A DNA stretch of 64,000 nucleotides from Vishniacozyma victoriae. Lineage: Eukaryota > Basidiomycota > Tremellomycetes > Tremellales > Bulleribasidiaceae. Made by a program: the position numbers and the translations under genes. This document shows positions 1-15,700 of this stretch, one piece after another. Positions within the stretch are counted from its first letter, which is position 1; each line of letters opens with the position of its first letter. Below the pieces are notes generated by a model, which made no database searches, was not told the DNA's origin, and worked only from the letters and a program-made list of their open reading frames with translations. The stretch lies in assembly GCA_017654735.1 (NCBI GenBank), contig JADPYG010000088.1, positions 3,348,001 to 3,412,000 of the forward strand. The letters are read 5' to 3'.

Positions 1-2520
1 ACGGGTGGCTTGTCGCTGTCTGTCTTGGCAGATGATTCTGCTTCAGATTTCGGCTTGACAGTGGGCACGAAAGCTAAGAATCAGTTTCGCGTCTTCCACC
101 CGAGTCAGGGCAACTCACCTCCCCTGGCCTCCCGACTACTAACGATCCCCTGCATCATATCATCCGTAATCCCAAGAGCCTCCTGAGCAAACTTCAAGAA
201 ATCACCTTGTTCCTCCTCCATAATCGCCTCGAAATCAATATCCTCATCGCCCATATCTTCATCCTCATCCTCTTTATCCCCAGATCCCCAGACAGCTTTC
301 TTCATTTGTTCATCAATATCATCCCCTAATCCAATCCTCCTGGACCTTCTTGCTGTTTCTTTCTCTTCATCCTCTTCTTCCTCTTCATCTGAAACTTCCT
401 CGAGTTTAGGTTTGGTAGATTGCCAATTCATATCCCCCAACATCTGTCCCAAAGAACCATGCCTAGCTGGCTCATCGTCGGAATCATCATCCGATTCTTC
501 GACTACACCATCATATTCCTGAGGTTCGAAAACTGGAGGACGCATTTTGACTGGTTTAACATCGTCTTTTGGGTCGACGATCGTGACTTTTCGACCAAAA
601 CCGTTGATGCCCGTATTGACGCCAGAATGAGGTTTACGACCCCATTCCTCTGCTGGTAGGGGAGCGACGAGGTTTCTCATTTTCTCTTCACGGACTTCTG
701 GTGAATCTTCCTCTTCATCTGAGTCGTCCATATCTTCATCAGACAGCTCACTGGATATCAGCACAGTCCCGTATACCAGCGACAGATGACTTACTCTGCA
801 AAAGTAGCACCGTCCACATTGCCTTTACCGCCAACAAAGCTCTCTACCTTCTTTGCTAGATCAGACAAAGCCTGTCCCCTCTCGTCACCCTCTGTCATTT
901 CTTCGACCGTAGGTCCAGTCTCACCAGTTTCCGTCCCAGTAGAGCGGCCAGACCGTTCTGCGAGGAGAGCATCAACGTCATCAGGCGAGACTTCAAGCCA
1001 TGACTCGTCGTCTTCTTTGTATGATGGCCCCGCTTCGAGGTCGGATGGTGCAGCGGTGGAATTGGAGATAGCTTGATCTACTTGGAATGCGAACGCTGGT
1101 CGTTCTGGTGCTGAGCTAGTAGGTCAGCTTGCGTCCTCGACCGGGCATGACAGCTTACTCGGACGATCTAGCTGATTTCCATCCTCTGAAAGCCTCTGCC
1201 TCCCTCTCGATCCACTTTGCACTACCCTCAATCTCTCCATGGAAGTACCCAGCTTTCGTTAGACTAGCCAAGAAGCTTTTATATTCTTCGGTATCCTTCT
1301 CAGCTGTATTGTTCCCCTAAGAAATCAGCTTATGGACACATTAGGCCAAAATTAGCTTACCATCCCACCCCTCCTCTTCCCACCTTCCCTGTACATGATT
1401 TCAAATCCTGTACTGATCTTGACTCCAATATCCCTCCATCTCCTTTCATCCTCACCATTGTCCTCTCCTCCAGCGACATGCCATTCAGGTCCGAAAACTC
1501 GAGGTGGGTGAAAGACTTGTCCTTGCAATTGAGCGTATGCGACTCGGGTAAGGAGGACGGGTGAAAGGACAGATGGAGAGGGTGGGAAGTGAGTCATTCG
1601 TGATGCGGCCTGAATATCAGCTTGATACCACCGTGAGGAGGAGCCAGCTTACTCGGAGTTGAGATGGATCCCTAACGTAGAAACCTTCTACTGCCCTTTG
1701 AACCAATTCCGGCGAAGCCTTCAATGCTATAGCTATAGGTACAGGTAACCAAGCTTTAGTATGATGTAAATGAGTCTTCAAAGCATCAGGGTATCTATAT
1801 AATCAGCTGATGTCCATCTTCCTTAGGGACGACCTAGCTTACCCGGAAATCCTCTTCCAAACCACCTTCTCCAGATCTTCCGCCCTATACTTCCCACTCC
1901 TAACAGCTTTCAATGCATCCCCCTCCGAGATCCAAGCATCTGGATCAAACGTATCTTCATCCTCCACATCAGGCATCTGTCTCGCTTTTGGTGGTGTAGA
2001 CCTGATTGAAAGGGGTATTAAATGTAAATTTCCATTTTGTAGCCATAATCGATTGGTAGAGTTCTCTGGGGTCACCCAAGAGGGTAGGACATTTGCAGCT
2101 TCGATCAAGAGGAATTCTCCATCCGTATCGCGTATTCTATCATTAGCTCATACTCCTTCCCCAGTCAGAAGGAGCTTACCCGATAATTAAATCAGGCCAT
2201 CGTTTCGAGACTTGTCGAAGTAGATAGACTACTAGCCATTCATCATCAACCGCATCCCCAACTCTCATCCGACCCTCCAATCTCCCATCTAGATCTCCAG
2301 CCTGTGAGATCACCTTGAGTTCCCAAGAATCTCGATTCCATAACCAAGGTTGTATAAGGAGTGATTCGACATATTCAGTGATTAAAAGTGCTAGAGCTGA
2401 TGAATCTTCCTTGTTTCCGCTTGCAGGTAGATGGAGTGTGTAATGGAGTGTATCCTCTGGTATTGACGGTAGTGGGAATGGTTGTGGTGTATGTGATAGA
2501 GATGGGAATGCGTTCGACAT
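1..2520 (-). CDS. Ecdysoneless (ECD/SGT1-like) regulator, 3' end cut by window edge
   Basis: ECD-family proteins are acidic nucleo-cytoplasmic factors tied to splicing, the R2TP chaperone complex and transcription; the fungal members were first described as suppressors of gcr2. The N-terminal exon (2176-2520, start MSNAFPSL) has the family signature of an EDTLHYTL stretch followed by GDAVDDEWLVVYLLRQVSKR and WPDL. The next exon (about 1839-2108) has LIEAANVLPSWVTPENSTNR followed by LHLIPLSI, the most conserved ECD block. Downstream exons on the minus strand become very acidic (about 105-764, many D/E runs), as in the family's C-terminal half. The apparent stop near 105 lies inside an intron. 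A GTGAGT donor follows position 112, an AG acceptor lies near 72-79, and the frame then stays open to position 1, so the gene continues beyond the window. At least six exons are needed. Family assignment is firm; exact internal exon borders are approximate. Confidence 0.85.
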
Positions 2521-2725
2521 GATGGTACAGTTAAGGTAGACAATTGACAGTTGGCAATTCGACAACTTCTAACTGTTGAGTGGCGATTTCATAAGTTGAT
2601 TACCGAGACATCATACATCAGTCATCTAGCTTAACTAATCCGTAAATGCTCTACAACTAGCCTATAACAAGCTCACATCTACTACTATGTACCAGAACAC
2701 CCTTAGAAGCCCGATGCCGAAGAGG

Positions 2726-4370
2726 CTATCCCTGCTCATATGTCGAGTTGTACGTCTCCTGCTGCCCATTATACCCATAAGCCTGATGAGGGGTATATGG
2801 ATGTTGCTCGTGCCCATGACTTGTTCCAAATCCGTAATCTTCTCCCTCTCCCTCTGCTCCATGCATCTGCATCTCGATAGGTAATTGAATACCCATATCC
2901 AGTTCATCCATATTTCCAACTCCGGCAGCTTGCATCGCTTGATGAACCATGTTCATATCGACCTGATCGTCTTCGGTATTGATATGATTGTCCACTGACG
3001 CGTCATGGGCAGACATGAGTGTTGGATCGATAGCGGAAGAGTCATGATGCGATGGACCCGCTGATGGAGGTTCACTACCGATATTCTGGTCGTCGAGATA
3101 GGGCGAAGGTTCGGTTTGATAATACTGTTGATGTTCGACATTTTCAAGTGGGATACCTTCCTTTTTCATATTCTTTCTCCTTGCGACTCCACTCGCTCTG
3201 ATCCTCTGTCGCTTGGCCGCAGGCGAATTATCGTTATACCCAGGCGCACTCATTGAAACCTTGATGCCAGGGTGTCCAGCAGCAAGAGCTTCAGCAGCAG
3301 CAGCTTTATGTGCGGCAGTCAGGGCCATATCGTTGTTCTTTTGCGCATTGGCGATGGCTTCCTCCTGCTTCATACCTCGTCCTTGGAATCCACCTCCTTC
3401 GAATCGCCATAGATGGTTTTGACGGATTCTCCAACCGGCTATACTGCCTTGATTGAGCTTTTCGTAGTACATGTCGGCACCTTTTCGGGCAAGGTAGGTT
3501 CGGACTCGGTGGGCAGAGCACCGACCTTCGTCTCCATCCCATTCTTCTGCGTAATGTCTACGGATCCAGGTGACGATGTCGTTTGGTTTCTGTTAGCGGG
3601 AAGGGGGTGCGTGGAATGTGATTAGAGTGGAGAGGACGTGAATGAGGGACAAAGGAAGCCTTGGTCAGCTTGTGTTTTTTTACGATAAATGGGGATATAA
3701 CTTACCAGTGGCCAATTATCGTTCCCATCCGCAAGTAATGCACGACCAATAAACAAGTTGACACTCGCATTAGGAGGAGGCTGAAGTCATTAGCAAAAAG
3801 ATCATTTCACCCAAAAAACCACATTCGAGGCAGTTCCCAAGAATGGCACTGCCACCACCACCATCCTCGGTCGCGCATCTAATCTTATCTTTCGAGGCAG
3901 ATGTGTGTACCCCTGGAAATAAATGAATGGATGAATTGACTTACAGGTGGCCATTTAGGTTCTGCCTGAGCAGCATTATGTGGTACAACCGCCTTCATGA
4001 TTTTCGTAGTTGGACTACCTGGTGTATCGTTGTTCATGATTGTATCGAAATCCAATCTATTTTCTTGTGCAAGCGGGACATCGGCGAGTTGATTGTAATT
4101 AAAGTCTGATGGACGGGGGTTGGGTGCTTGGGCGATTGATTCGGTGATACCGAGGGCAATGTGATCTGTATCGAAGCTGTAGAGTGTTGATACTGGCGCG
4201 GCTTGTATACCGTTTGAATGATCGTTATTTCCGGCATCCTCTGGTTGGGCGGACCCAGACGCGTGACGTGATGGAGCAGGTAGGTCGGCTAGTTCTGGGT
4301 CGATCATACCTTCCGTATGAGGTACTGGAGTACCCTCGTGGGATGCCTCTGCCGTCTTGGGTTCAGACAT
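2726..4370 (-). CDS. Winged-helix/forkhead-like nuclear protein (divergent)
   Basis: Three exons join cleanly: about 3952-4370, 3707-3783 and 2726-3590. The start MSEPKTAE follows a clear intergenic region. The middle of the product reads PPNASVNLFIGRALLADGND, then an NDIVTWIRRHYAEEW helix, and later AGWRIRQNHLWRFEGG. This order resembles a forkhead domain (PPYSYA..LI..AI, then DIY.WI...YP, then GW.NSIRHNLS) but with a long insert and changed recognition-helix residues, so the link is inference. A short basic stretch (KRQRIRASGVARRKNMKK) could be a nuclear localisation signal. The tail is rich in H, Q, Y and G and is probably disordered. The gene shares a 377-bp divergent promoter with MGE1. 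It could instead be an unrelated basidiomycete-specific protein. Confidence 0.6.
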
Positions 4371-4747
4371 GGGTGTGGGCGGATGTGATGTAAGGAAGGT
4401 CGGAGGTTTTTCGTGGGACGGATTCGACGATTGGGGGAATTATTTGGCGTAGAGACTCGAAAGGGCGTACTAGGTATTGCTACAGAGTATGTGAAGGTGT
4501 CTACCTAAGTATGAAAGTGTGATGCTATTAGATATATAGGATGATTGTTATGTGTACCCTCCCTGTAATACTAATACTGCTATCCTTTGTCACTATAACG
4601 TACAATTACTATATACAGTAATAATCAAATACATCCCATCCACGTGTTTAATCATACGTAATCTATCGGAAACGGCAAAGGGAACTCTTTGGATTTTCTA
4701 GATTCAACCGATTGTTCCATCTCATACACATATACATATTACATACA

Positions 4748-5489
4748 ATGTCCCGCTCATTATCATCATTACAACCACTACGTAATATCGTCAGTAGACA
4801 AGCTAGACCATCTAGCTCAGTAGCTTCAAGAGTATTGGCTGCTAGACGCACGTATTCTACTGAAAAGGAGGCACCTAAAGAGGGAGAGGCAAAAGATGAG
4901 AATGCGGAAAAGATCGCTGGATTAGAAAGCAAGATCAAGGAGCTAGAGGTGAGTTTCTGTTCTCTATATGACCCTGGGAATCGATCTAGAATCCCCATAT
5001 TATTCCAAATGAAGAATCACGCTGACATACCAGAAAGACATCATGTACGGCCGAGCAGAGGTCCAGACCATGAACCGAAGAGTCACGGAAGAACGTAACA
5101 AAGCATCCGAATTCGCCATCACTTCATTCGCTCGATCTCTCCTCGCCACCTCCGACGTCTTAACAACAGCCCTATCACTAGTCAAACAACCTATCGACTC
5201 ATCCAACACCGCTCTAAAAGAATTACACTCAGGTGTAGAAATGACACAAAAGCAAATGTTAAACACATTCAACCATCACGGTGTCAAGCGATTCGAAAAT
5301 ACTATAGGGGAGAAATTCGATCCAAACATGCACGAGGCTGTCTTCCAGGTTCCTAAAGAACATGTCGGCAAGAAACCTGATGGAAGTGATTATGAGGCTG
5401 GAGAGGTATTTGAGGTTCAGAAGGAAGGTTGGATGATTGGAAATAGGGTATTGAGGCCTGCTCAGGTTGGTGTTACTCAGATGGAGTAG
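4748..5489 (+). CDS. MGE1: Mitochondrial GrpE, nucleotide exchange factor for Hsp70
   Basis: GrpE/Mge1 releases ADP from matrix Hsp70 (Ssc1) during protein import and folding. Exon 1 (4748-4948) encodes an Arg/Ser-rich presequence (MSRSLSSLQPLRNIVSRQAR, then RRTYST, a typical cleavage context) followed by a charged helix AEKIAGLESKIKELE. Exon 2 (5034-5489) starts KDIMYGRAEVQTMNRRVTEE and continues NKASEFAITSFARSLL, the long GrpE dimer helix. Further on come GVKRFENTIGEKFDPNMHEA and the C-terminal beta domain ending GNRVLRPAQVGV, all classic. The single 85-nt intron has a GTGAGT donor and a GCTGACATACCAG branch/acceptor. Upstream in-frame ATGs near 4712 are unlikely because the presequence begins at 4748. 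The 3' end faces DOT1 203 bp away (convergent pair). Confidence 0.95.
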
Positions 5490-5691
5490 GGGGTGTCATG
5501 AAGGATAGGTAGTCAGCACAAAGCAATAATAGAGCACATCAGTCTCATCACAATGCATACACTTCTCACATCCCAGTTTTTGTCAAACACGATCGTCTTC
5601 GTCAGTGATGATCTCGATTGAATAGAATCCGATACACAGTAGAGCAATGCATGAAGACAAACGTGTGCAGATATACAACCACCCAGAAACT

Positions 5692-7883
5692 TCACTTCTG
5701 TCGCTTCGATTTCATCTCGTATCTGTTCCTCGCACTTCGATCGATCGTCTGGATAAAGTAACGTCCAGAATCACCTTTCCAACTAACCCACCCTTGAGCA
5801 TAGTGGTGGGTCTCAAGCTTGACGATAGCAGCGAATGAATCACACTATCTCATCAGCTTGCACCATGATGAGATATAGGTACTTACATTAGACTCATTCA
5901 TCCTTACTACCTCCGGCTCGAAGGGTTTCAAACTGACTATCTTGGCTCCATCCTTCATATCGAGAAACATATATGTAAGTTCGATATTCAGGGAAGAAGG
6001 GAAGACCTCGTTATTGACCAACTGTATCGTCAGTCTGCTTCATCAAAGTGAAGATGTGACTTACAACAACATCAGCTTCCTGGAGTCGCTTGGCGACATC
6101 TTTCGCAGTCCTGAAATCCCCCTCATGCGCTTCGATATCGGTATTGCCATCCAAACACCACATTGCCCATCGCTTTTTGGTTTCCTCGAGTTGGAGTCGA
6201 GCACAGTGAGCAGGGACTGGTAATAGTTCATAGCCGTAACTGATTGTCAGCTTGGATACTCGATCTTGATTTAGCTTACCTTCTTGCTCCCGCTTGAAGG
6301 GCGACCTGAGTTACGCAGTTACCTACACCACTCCCAAGGTCGACGCTGCTCGTCAGCTCATGATACTTCCGTATGAGTTTCAGAACTCACAAGACGGAGT
6401 TCGGTCTTAGCCCGGTCTGTTCGATGACTTTAGTCATAAAGCTGTACATCAGCACAGATTCTACCCGCTCACAGATAACATACTCGTGACGCAGCTCCCC
6501 GTACGCATCCTCCTTTGCAGTAATCGCATCAGCAACCTCATCAGGGTGTTTCGGGTGGTGCTATCTATCAGCCCCTCATCACTCTTTAGGTCATTGCACA
6601 TACCTCCAATTCATGCGAGTAAGGTCCAACCACTCTCGCATACGCCTGATCATGTACGACATCCACCAATTTACCCCATTCCCTACCCCTCATCTCCTTG
6701 CCCCTGATCTCAAGCCAGCTTGCCAGTGATCCATCATTCTGAATATCCTGCATAGCAGCATTAAACCTCTCCATTGCTTTGATGAATCCAGGTCCATCTC
6801 GGCGATTAGGAGCTAAGGCTTTTCGAATCGCATCGCCTATCGTCTCTGTTACCACGGGTGGAGCGGTGGAATCACCACTAGATGGAGGAGTGGGGAATGC
6901 TGGGGTAGGGGATTGAAAGCGTGATATAGTTGGACTATCAAGATCGAGAGAATCAGATAGGGTTCCGAAGATATGTCGATGCGAAGGGGGGATGTAGACT
7001 AAGAATCAGCTTTGAGCCCGAATAACAGGGGAATCTTAGCTTACATTCAAGGATCTGCTGTATTGTTGTCCTAAGCTCTCTTAATGGAGCGTACTCCCGC
7101 GGAGCGGTTGGATTGAGGAGGTAGAACCTATTCATCAGCTCACACTCTTTCGTATTCCATTCAGCTTACCTCTCGCGACACCCTTTCGCGGGGTACTGTA
7201 GCTCAACAAAGGGAAGTGGATCCTGCTTCTCAAACCCCTCTTGTGGGAAGTCTATTCAGTCAGCTCATAGTCCCTACATTCCGTTCCAAGAGAGAGGACC
7301 TACAGGCAGCATATTTATCAAGTAAACTCCTAACTCGACCCTCATCATCCCCTTTATTCTCCCATCCCTTCCTTACACCTCTGACAATCTCTTCTCCAGG
7401 AGTAAATCCCTCCCATTCCTCAGCCCCACCTTCATCCCTATAGCGGAACAAAACTCGATCCTTGCCCACATATTCGTCCCCCGCCAACGGTCTCGGTGTT
7501 GATGACTGCCCTATACGTTTCACTTTCTTGACCGATCCAAAAAGGGCAGTAGCATCTTCTACACTTTCCGAATCTGATTCAGACTCTGACTCGATCCTGG
7601 TAGATTCGACTTTACGTTTAACAGGTCGTTTGACTGGTGACGATGCAGGTCGCGGTGGGGGCAGGGACGCCTTCTCTTTACCTTTACTCGATGATGTATA
7701 AGGTTTCGGCTTACTCTGTGTAGAGCTCGAACCATTCTTGTACGATGAAGAGATAAGTGGGCGCGAAGGCGTAGATGTAGATGGTTTAGGTGGGATCGGT
7801 TTCTTTGTAATAACCCTCCGTACGACCGGTCCGCCGGAACCGGGTTGTTTCTTTTGATCGCCTTTCCCAAAGAAAGAAAGCAT
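5692..7883 (-). CDS. DOT1: Histone H3 lysine-79 methyltransferase
   Basis: Dot1 is a non-SET, class I SAM methyltransferase that methylates H3K79 in the nucleosome core and acts in silencing, the meiotic checkpoint and DNA-damage signalling. The N-terminal exon (about 7260-7883, start MLSFFGKGDQKK) is basic and serine-rich, as expected for the nucleosome-binding tail. A middle exon has VVHDQAYARVVGPYSHELE, the Dot1 D-loop region. A further exon near 6300-6360 encodes VDLGSGVGNCVTQVALQAGA, the SAM-binding motif I. Later exons carry the LLPVPA-like and NNEVFP-type segments, and the last exon ends HHYAQGWVSWKGDSGRYFIQ then a short basic tail and TGA at 5692-5694. The gene has roughly nine small introns with CTGAC/CTGAT branch sites. 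It is convergent with MGE1 and co-directional with CEF1. Confidence 0.93.
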
Positions 7884-8128
7884 TTTTTGACTGTGTACAA
7901 GGAACCGTTGAACAGGAGACAGGTGTAGCAATGCAGGTAACAGGCGACAAGGTATAATCACAGAGGTAACAAGCCACTTGTTGAATAGATGGTATAATCA
8001 ATCTATTTCCACTCCCGTAGAATCAATGTCGGATTTGATTCCGTTTGCCACTAAGATTAGATTGTGACTGTGTGTATGTATTCGTGTAAGTATATGTACT
8101 TGTACTTGTACTGTGATGCATGCACTCT

Positions 8129-10965
<2,837 letters not shown>

Positions 10966-11359
10966 TCTTACGTATCACTTCTCAAGTAAGGGCTGAAATG
11001 TGTATTCACGCTTTCTTGTCCTGATTGCTCCTGCTTGATCGGTGCAAGGGATACAGGAATAGTTATGGTAGGTATATAGGCGACAAGTGAAGTATAGAGT
11101 CAGTTGCTGCTAGCGTAGAGTAGGAAGGTCGCCGCGCCTACCTTTTTCACTGACGCCATCTCGAGCCTATTTCAAGTAAGCAATGTGGCACTTTTATGCT
11201 GTATGTTGGACAAGATTTGCATTCGTAACATCGTTAAAGCAGACCTAAGGCAAGAAAGATATCAAGAAGAATAGAGAAGATCTATGGAAATGATACGCTA
11301 GAAAATCAAGACCTGAGAAACTATAGGAACATATCAAGGATCACACTAAACTATGATTG
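10966..11359. other. Intergenic, CEF1 upstream / kinase 3' region
   Basis: This 394-bp gap holds the 5' side of CEF1 and the 3' side of the kinase gene, both on the minus strand. I see no open frame with coding character, no RNA gene and no repeat. Confidence 0.5.
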
Positions 11360-14300
11360 TTAATACCGAATAGAACTCGGTAAATGAACAGAACCAGTTT
11401 CAAAGCGTGAATTCTGTGTTACGGAAGGAGAATTTGGGGCGCTGACTGCTTGACGACCTGATGGGACTGCGAGGGTTTGAGAGGCGGGTTCACGGTCGTA
11501 GGATCGTTGTTGAGTTTGGAGGATACCAGCTGGGGCAGGCTGGGGTGAGCCGCCTTCGAAAGATGTCTTCAACTGGTTGAAAATTGCTACTCGGTTAGCT
11601 TAGATCAGGTAAAGGTGGTAGGTGACTTACATCTGAAAGTGGATTGGGCACCTTTCTCTTGTGTAAGAGATACAAGGGTGTTGTAGCCACCACTTGACAT
11701 TGGTGTTGACCTGGTGAACTCGATCCTGAATCGAACACCCTTGGTAAGAGTGGTACCACTGTTGAAGTCTGATTGTTAGTTGATCTCGACTTTTGATTGA
11801 GATACTTGACTCACCCTTGACATCATCATAACGGCACTTCAAGGCCCTCAAACCATCAACCTCGACAATCTCGACTCGGCATCCCATACCGCTCAACAAC
11901 TTCTTTGCTCGTTCACGGGTGTTACCGATGTTATCGCTCGACATCAAGGTGAATGAAGCAGGCTTGAATGAGAAGAGGTTGTTGAACCATGACCTCTTGC
12001 CCGAAACACTGGAGCTTGTCGAAGTTGCAGAGCTAGGTCCCGACAAGGAAGGCATGAAAGGTGTAGGTTCAATGTTGGATAGGTTCTTCTTTCTCCTCTT
12101 GAGCATACCGAAAGCGTCCTGACCTCTGTTGGCGCTATAACGGCTGTTCCAGCTGTTCAAGCTTGGATCATTTGGTGTATCGGAATCAATGACCACGAAA
12201 GATTCATCACGAGGTAATGTTGATGTACGTTTCGACTCGAGAGTGGAAGGGACAGAGGTAGGAGGAGTAGAGGGAGCAGGTCGTGTGGGAGCCAACCTCG
12301 ATGCGCCTCTTGGTGGAGGGAATGGAGCGGGTCGAGTAGCCTGTAATGGCTGAGTGGAACCGATGAATTCTTGTGCACCACCGAAACTGAGTGCGGGCGA
12401 TTGCATGGGTGATTCGACGGGATAGATTGATCCTCGGTGGGATGAACCAGTAGAAGAAGCGTATGACCATCGGTTGGTATTCTGGCTCTGAGCAGGGTGA
12501 AGTCCAGGTCGGGGACCATAGGGAGGACCACCAAGTCCAAGACCGACGTGGGGAGATTGTCGCCCGAGCTGAACGGACGAGACGATACTAGCGACTTCAG
12601 AGTGATCGTCATCGGCATCGGCGAATTGGTTGGGGTCAACTCCGACTTCCAAACCATTGCCTTGGCCGAGAGTAGGTGACATGGGTCCGCTAGGTGAGTT
12701 GACACCAGCAGCATAAGCGAGGTATGCCTGGTAGTCGGAACCGAGGATCGCTGAGCCAGATCCATTCGAAGAAGTCGAAACAACGGAAGAACGAATGTTC
12801 ATCGTGTTGAGCTGGTTGGCGACTTCATTGAAGAAGTGCTGAAGTCGCTCATCCTGTACCTGGGGTACATTCAAGGGCAGACTAGGCGACTCGGCGGGGC
12901 CAGGAGAGCTCATACCGGATCGAGGTCGGCCAGTGACATTGGCAGCGAGCACCTCCTTGGTAGGTGTAGCCTCCTGCAATGTGATTGTAGGGCCGGGCGT
13001 ACCAGGCATCTCCAGCCTAGGGGCTTGGGAAGCAGTCGAATTTCCTCGAGAGACAGGAGGTCGAGGTCCACCGGGAGACTTGGGTGGTTGCTGCTTAGCC
13101 TTGGAGATGGGAGATTCTTCAACCTGACCACCAGAAGCCTTCTTGGGCGTAGGAGCCTGAGGTCGAGACATTGGCGAAGGCGAGACTGCTCGAGGTTGAA
13201 TAGTCTCGTTCTCCCCCAAAGGTGCTAGACCAGGTTGTTTAGCTACCATAGGTCCAGTTCCGCCCTTTCTCTTTGCTGGAGAAGGAGCTCCGGCAGATTT
13301 ACGAGCTTGACGACGTGCTCGAGCTGCGGCATCTTCCTCTTCATCCATGTTGTAGTTTTCGAGGTGCTTGTTTCGGTACTTGATGAGAAGGTGGTAGATT
13401 GCTTTCTCCCATGTTTTGCTGATCGTCAGCACAGATCAAGCCGAGTGAGGGAAGACTTACTCCTTGCTCATGAGTGCGGCAATGATCTCGTCGTCGGAAG
13501 CGCCAGACCAGAGGGTCTTGAGGTTACCCATGATATCCTCGTCGATCTCCTCGGGCGAGTTGACAGGTCGTTCGACCTCATCAATACTAGGAGGGGAGAC
13601 AGTCGCACGGCCAGGGACAGGTCGAGGGCTTCGAGAGACAAAGAAAGGGTGGGTGAGGATTTCAGGCATCTACGGATCAGTACTTGTCGTACCATATTTC
13701 TGAAGGACGTACGGTGATTCGCCTCTCGGGGTCCTTCTCGAGCATTCGCTGTAGAAGGTCTCGTGCCGTACCCTTGATCTCATCTGGCATCTCGAATACA
13801 CCAATCTTGACTTTCTGTAGCAAAGATCGGATATTGTCGTCGTCGAAAGGTAAACGCCCGGTGAGGAGAGCAAAGAGGATGATACCGCACGACCAGATAT
13901 CGGAGGAGGATCCGTGGTATGCTTTTCCCTACTCGTTAGTCTGATTTCTCGTGATAGGATGGGTGACATACAGCAACGATCTCGGGAGAAGCGTAATGGG
14001 GACTACCACAACTGGTCTCGAGCATTCGCTCACCAGCTTCCCAAGCCGCCATACCGAAATCTGCGACTTTGATGTTCTTGTCCTTGTCGAGCAACAAGTT
14101 CTCTGGCTTTAGATCTCGATGACAGATGTTGAATCTGTGGCAATAGTCTACTGCGTGGATGATTTGCTGGAAGTAGTGTAGGGCTTCCGAGACGGGCAGA
14201 CGGCCACGCTTGACTAGGTAGTCGAACAGCTCGCCACCGGGAACATACTCCATGATTAGGTACCTGATTGTCAGTGTTGGTTCGTTGATTGTAGGGAGGG

Positions 14301-14752
14301 CGTACAGCTCGGTCTTTGTCTCCCATACATCGTATAGGTTGAGAACATTTGGGTGATCGATAAGCTTCATGATGACGATCTCACGCTCGATACCGAGCAG
14401 GACCTTGTCTTGCCTTGCACCGGCCTCTGACATTGACATCCTGGACTCGACTAATGCTTGCTTGGGTACAATCTTGATGGCGGCATATTTACCAGTAATC
14501 GCATGTTTGGCGATTTTGACTCGACCTTGTATATCAGCAATGGATCTACACGTTTGCAAGAGGATACATACCTGATGATCCCTTTCCAATGGTCCTTCCT
14601 ATTCTCCAGTTGCCCACCTTGGCCTTCTCCCCCTTGGTACTGCTTGAGGATGTATCCTTCCTCGTGACAGATGCTCCATGATGTGATGATCCTCCTCTTG
14701 ATCCCGATCCTGACGCTTGCGAGTCTCCATGACGATGAGCGACAGCCGCCAT
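11360..14752 (-). CDS. GIN4: Gin4/Nim1-type CAMKL protein kinase
   Basis: This family (yeast Gin4, Kcc4, Hsl1; fission yeast Cdr2) organises septins and links bud-neck morphology to Wee1 control. Exons in order give an N-terminal Gly/Ser stretch, [11 protein letters not shown] (P-loop), [10 protein letters not shown] (ATP lysine), [36 protein letters not shown] (HRD loop), [12 protein letters not shown] (DFG), [13 protein letters not shown] (APE), [27 protein letters not shown] and then EILTHPFF. After the kinase domain come [20 protein letters not shown], a UBA-like block typical of Nim1-related kinases, and [21 protein letters not shown] long Ser/Pro/Gly-rich tail follows (11627-13432), with a small C-terminal region resembling a KA1-like membrane-binding fold ([20 protein letters not shown], then [14 protein letters not shown]). 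The paralog within the family (Gin4 rather than Hsl1) is inferred from basidiomycetes usually having one such gene. Confidence 0.85.
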
Positions 14753-15700
14753 CTTGTATAATGGTTTATGAGGAGGTGGTGAAACAGATCTCTCTTATCA
14801 GATGGTATCGTAGCCTATATGATGGTAATGATACTGCGAGTAGCGGTGTTTCGTGTTTCGGAATATCTTGTTTACTCCGTTGTAGTATTCTAGGATTATG
14901 TGTATTGAATCTAGCGATATATCCGACTGAATCAAAAGCGTGTCGAGTTGGGCGACGTGGGTTTGCTTTTGGCCTGATGGAATCTATATGACTTTATAAA
15001 AGAGTGACTGGGGTAAGATAAGATTTGTACAAATGAGTGTGAATGTGAGTGTGTGTATAGCGATAGTAAGAATATCCATCAGCCCAGTCCACATCACCCC
15101 ATACTACCTAGCTTGCCAGCATGTATTCGCGCAGTGTTAGGACCCAACAAAGCGAGAGGGTAGTCACGCCCCTGAACCTAACTTTCCCTATCACCTCTCC
15201 GAAAAAATCAGTCGCGTCAATTACATCAGGGGGTAAACACGCCTGGGTTATTCTCCCGGCTAGGTCCCCACTTACGCCACTTTATAGAAATAGTAAACAG
15301 GGTGAATGTGACATGTCACATCCGATGGGCTCGATGCTCGATTGTTTGTTTGTTGATTCCTGCAGCTTGTCGAGAGGTAGGTACGGTGTAAAGTCGATCA
15401 CCGCCGGCGCGCCTACCAGAACTCCCAAGCTCGGCACCTTCTTGGACCGGCGCGAAGACGATCTCTACCGCAATATAAGGATCACGCATCGATGCCGCTG
15501 CTTGGATAGTACTACAGCAACGTAGTAGAGGAAGAGAGATACAAAGCCTTCTGGTAAGCGCGTCACTTGAGAATCCGGAGATGCCCGAAGTTGGTGTACT
15601 CTACATCACTCAACGTTCATTCAACATCTATCTATCTACTTACTAACCTCCTCATCGAATTCATCATGTTCTTTACCTTTCACCTCACTCCGACGACAAC
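14753..15700. other. Intergenic, divergent promoter
   Basis: This 948-bp region separates the kinase gene (minus) from the first BTB gene (plus). A 134-codon open frame at 15121-15525 has no recognisable motif or splice signals and looks like chance. Pyrimidine-rich sequence precedes the BTB start, as is usual for promoters in this group. Confidence 0.5.

Noticed and set aside
12157..12783. 208-codon minus-strand frame inside the kinase tail
   Set aside because: Wrong frame over the Ser/Pro-rich kinase tail; the 601-codon frame is the continuous one.
15121..15525. 134-codon plus-strand open frame before the BTB array
   Set aside because: No motif, no splice partners, unusual composition; lies in the kinase/BTB promoter region.
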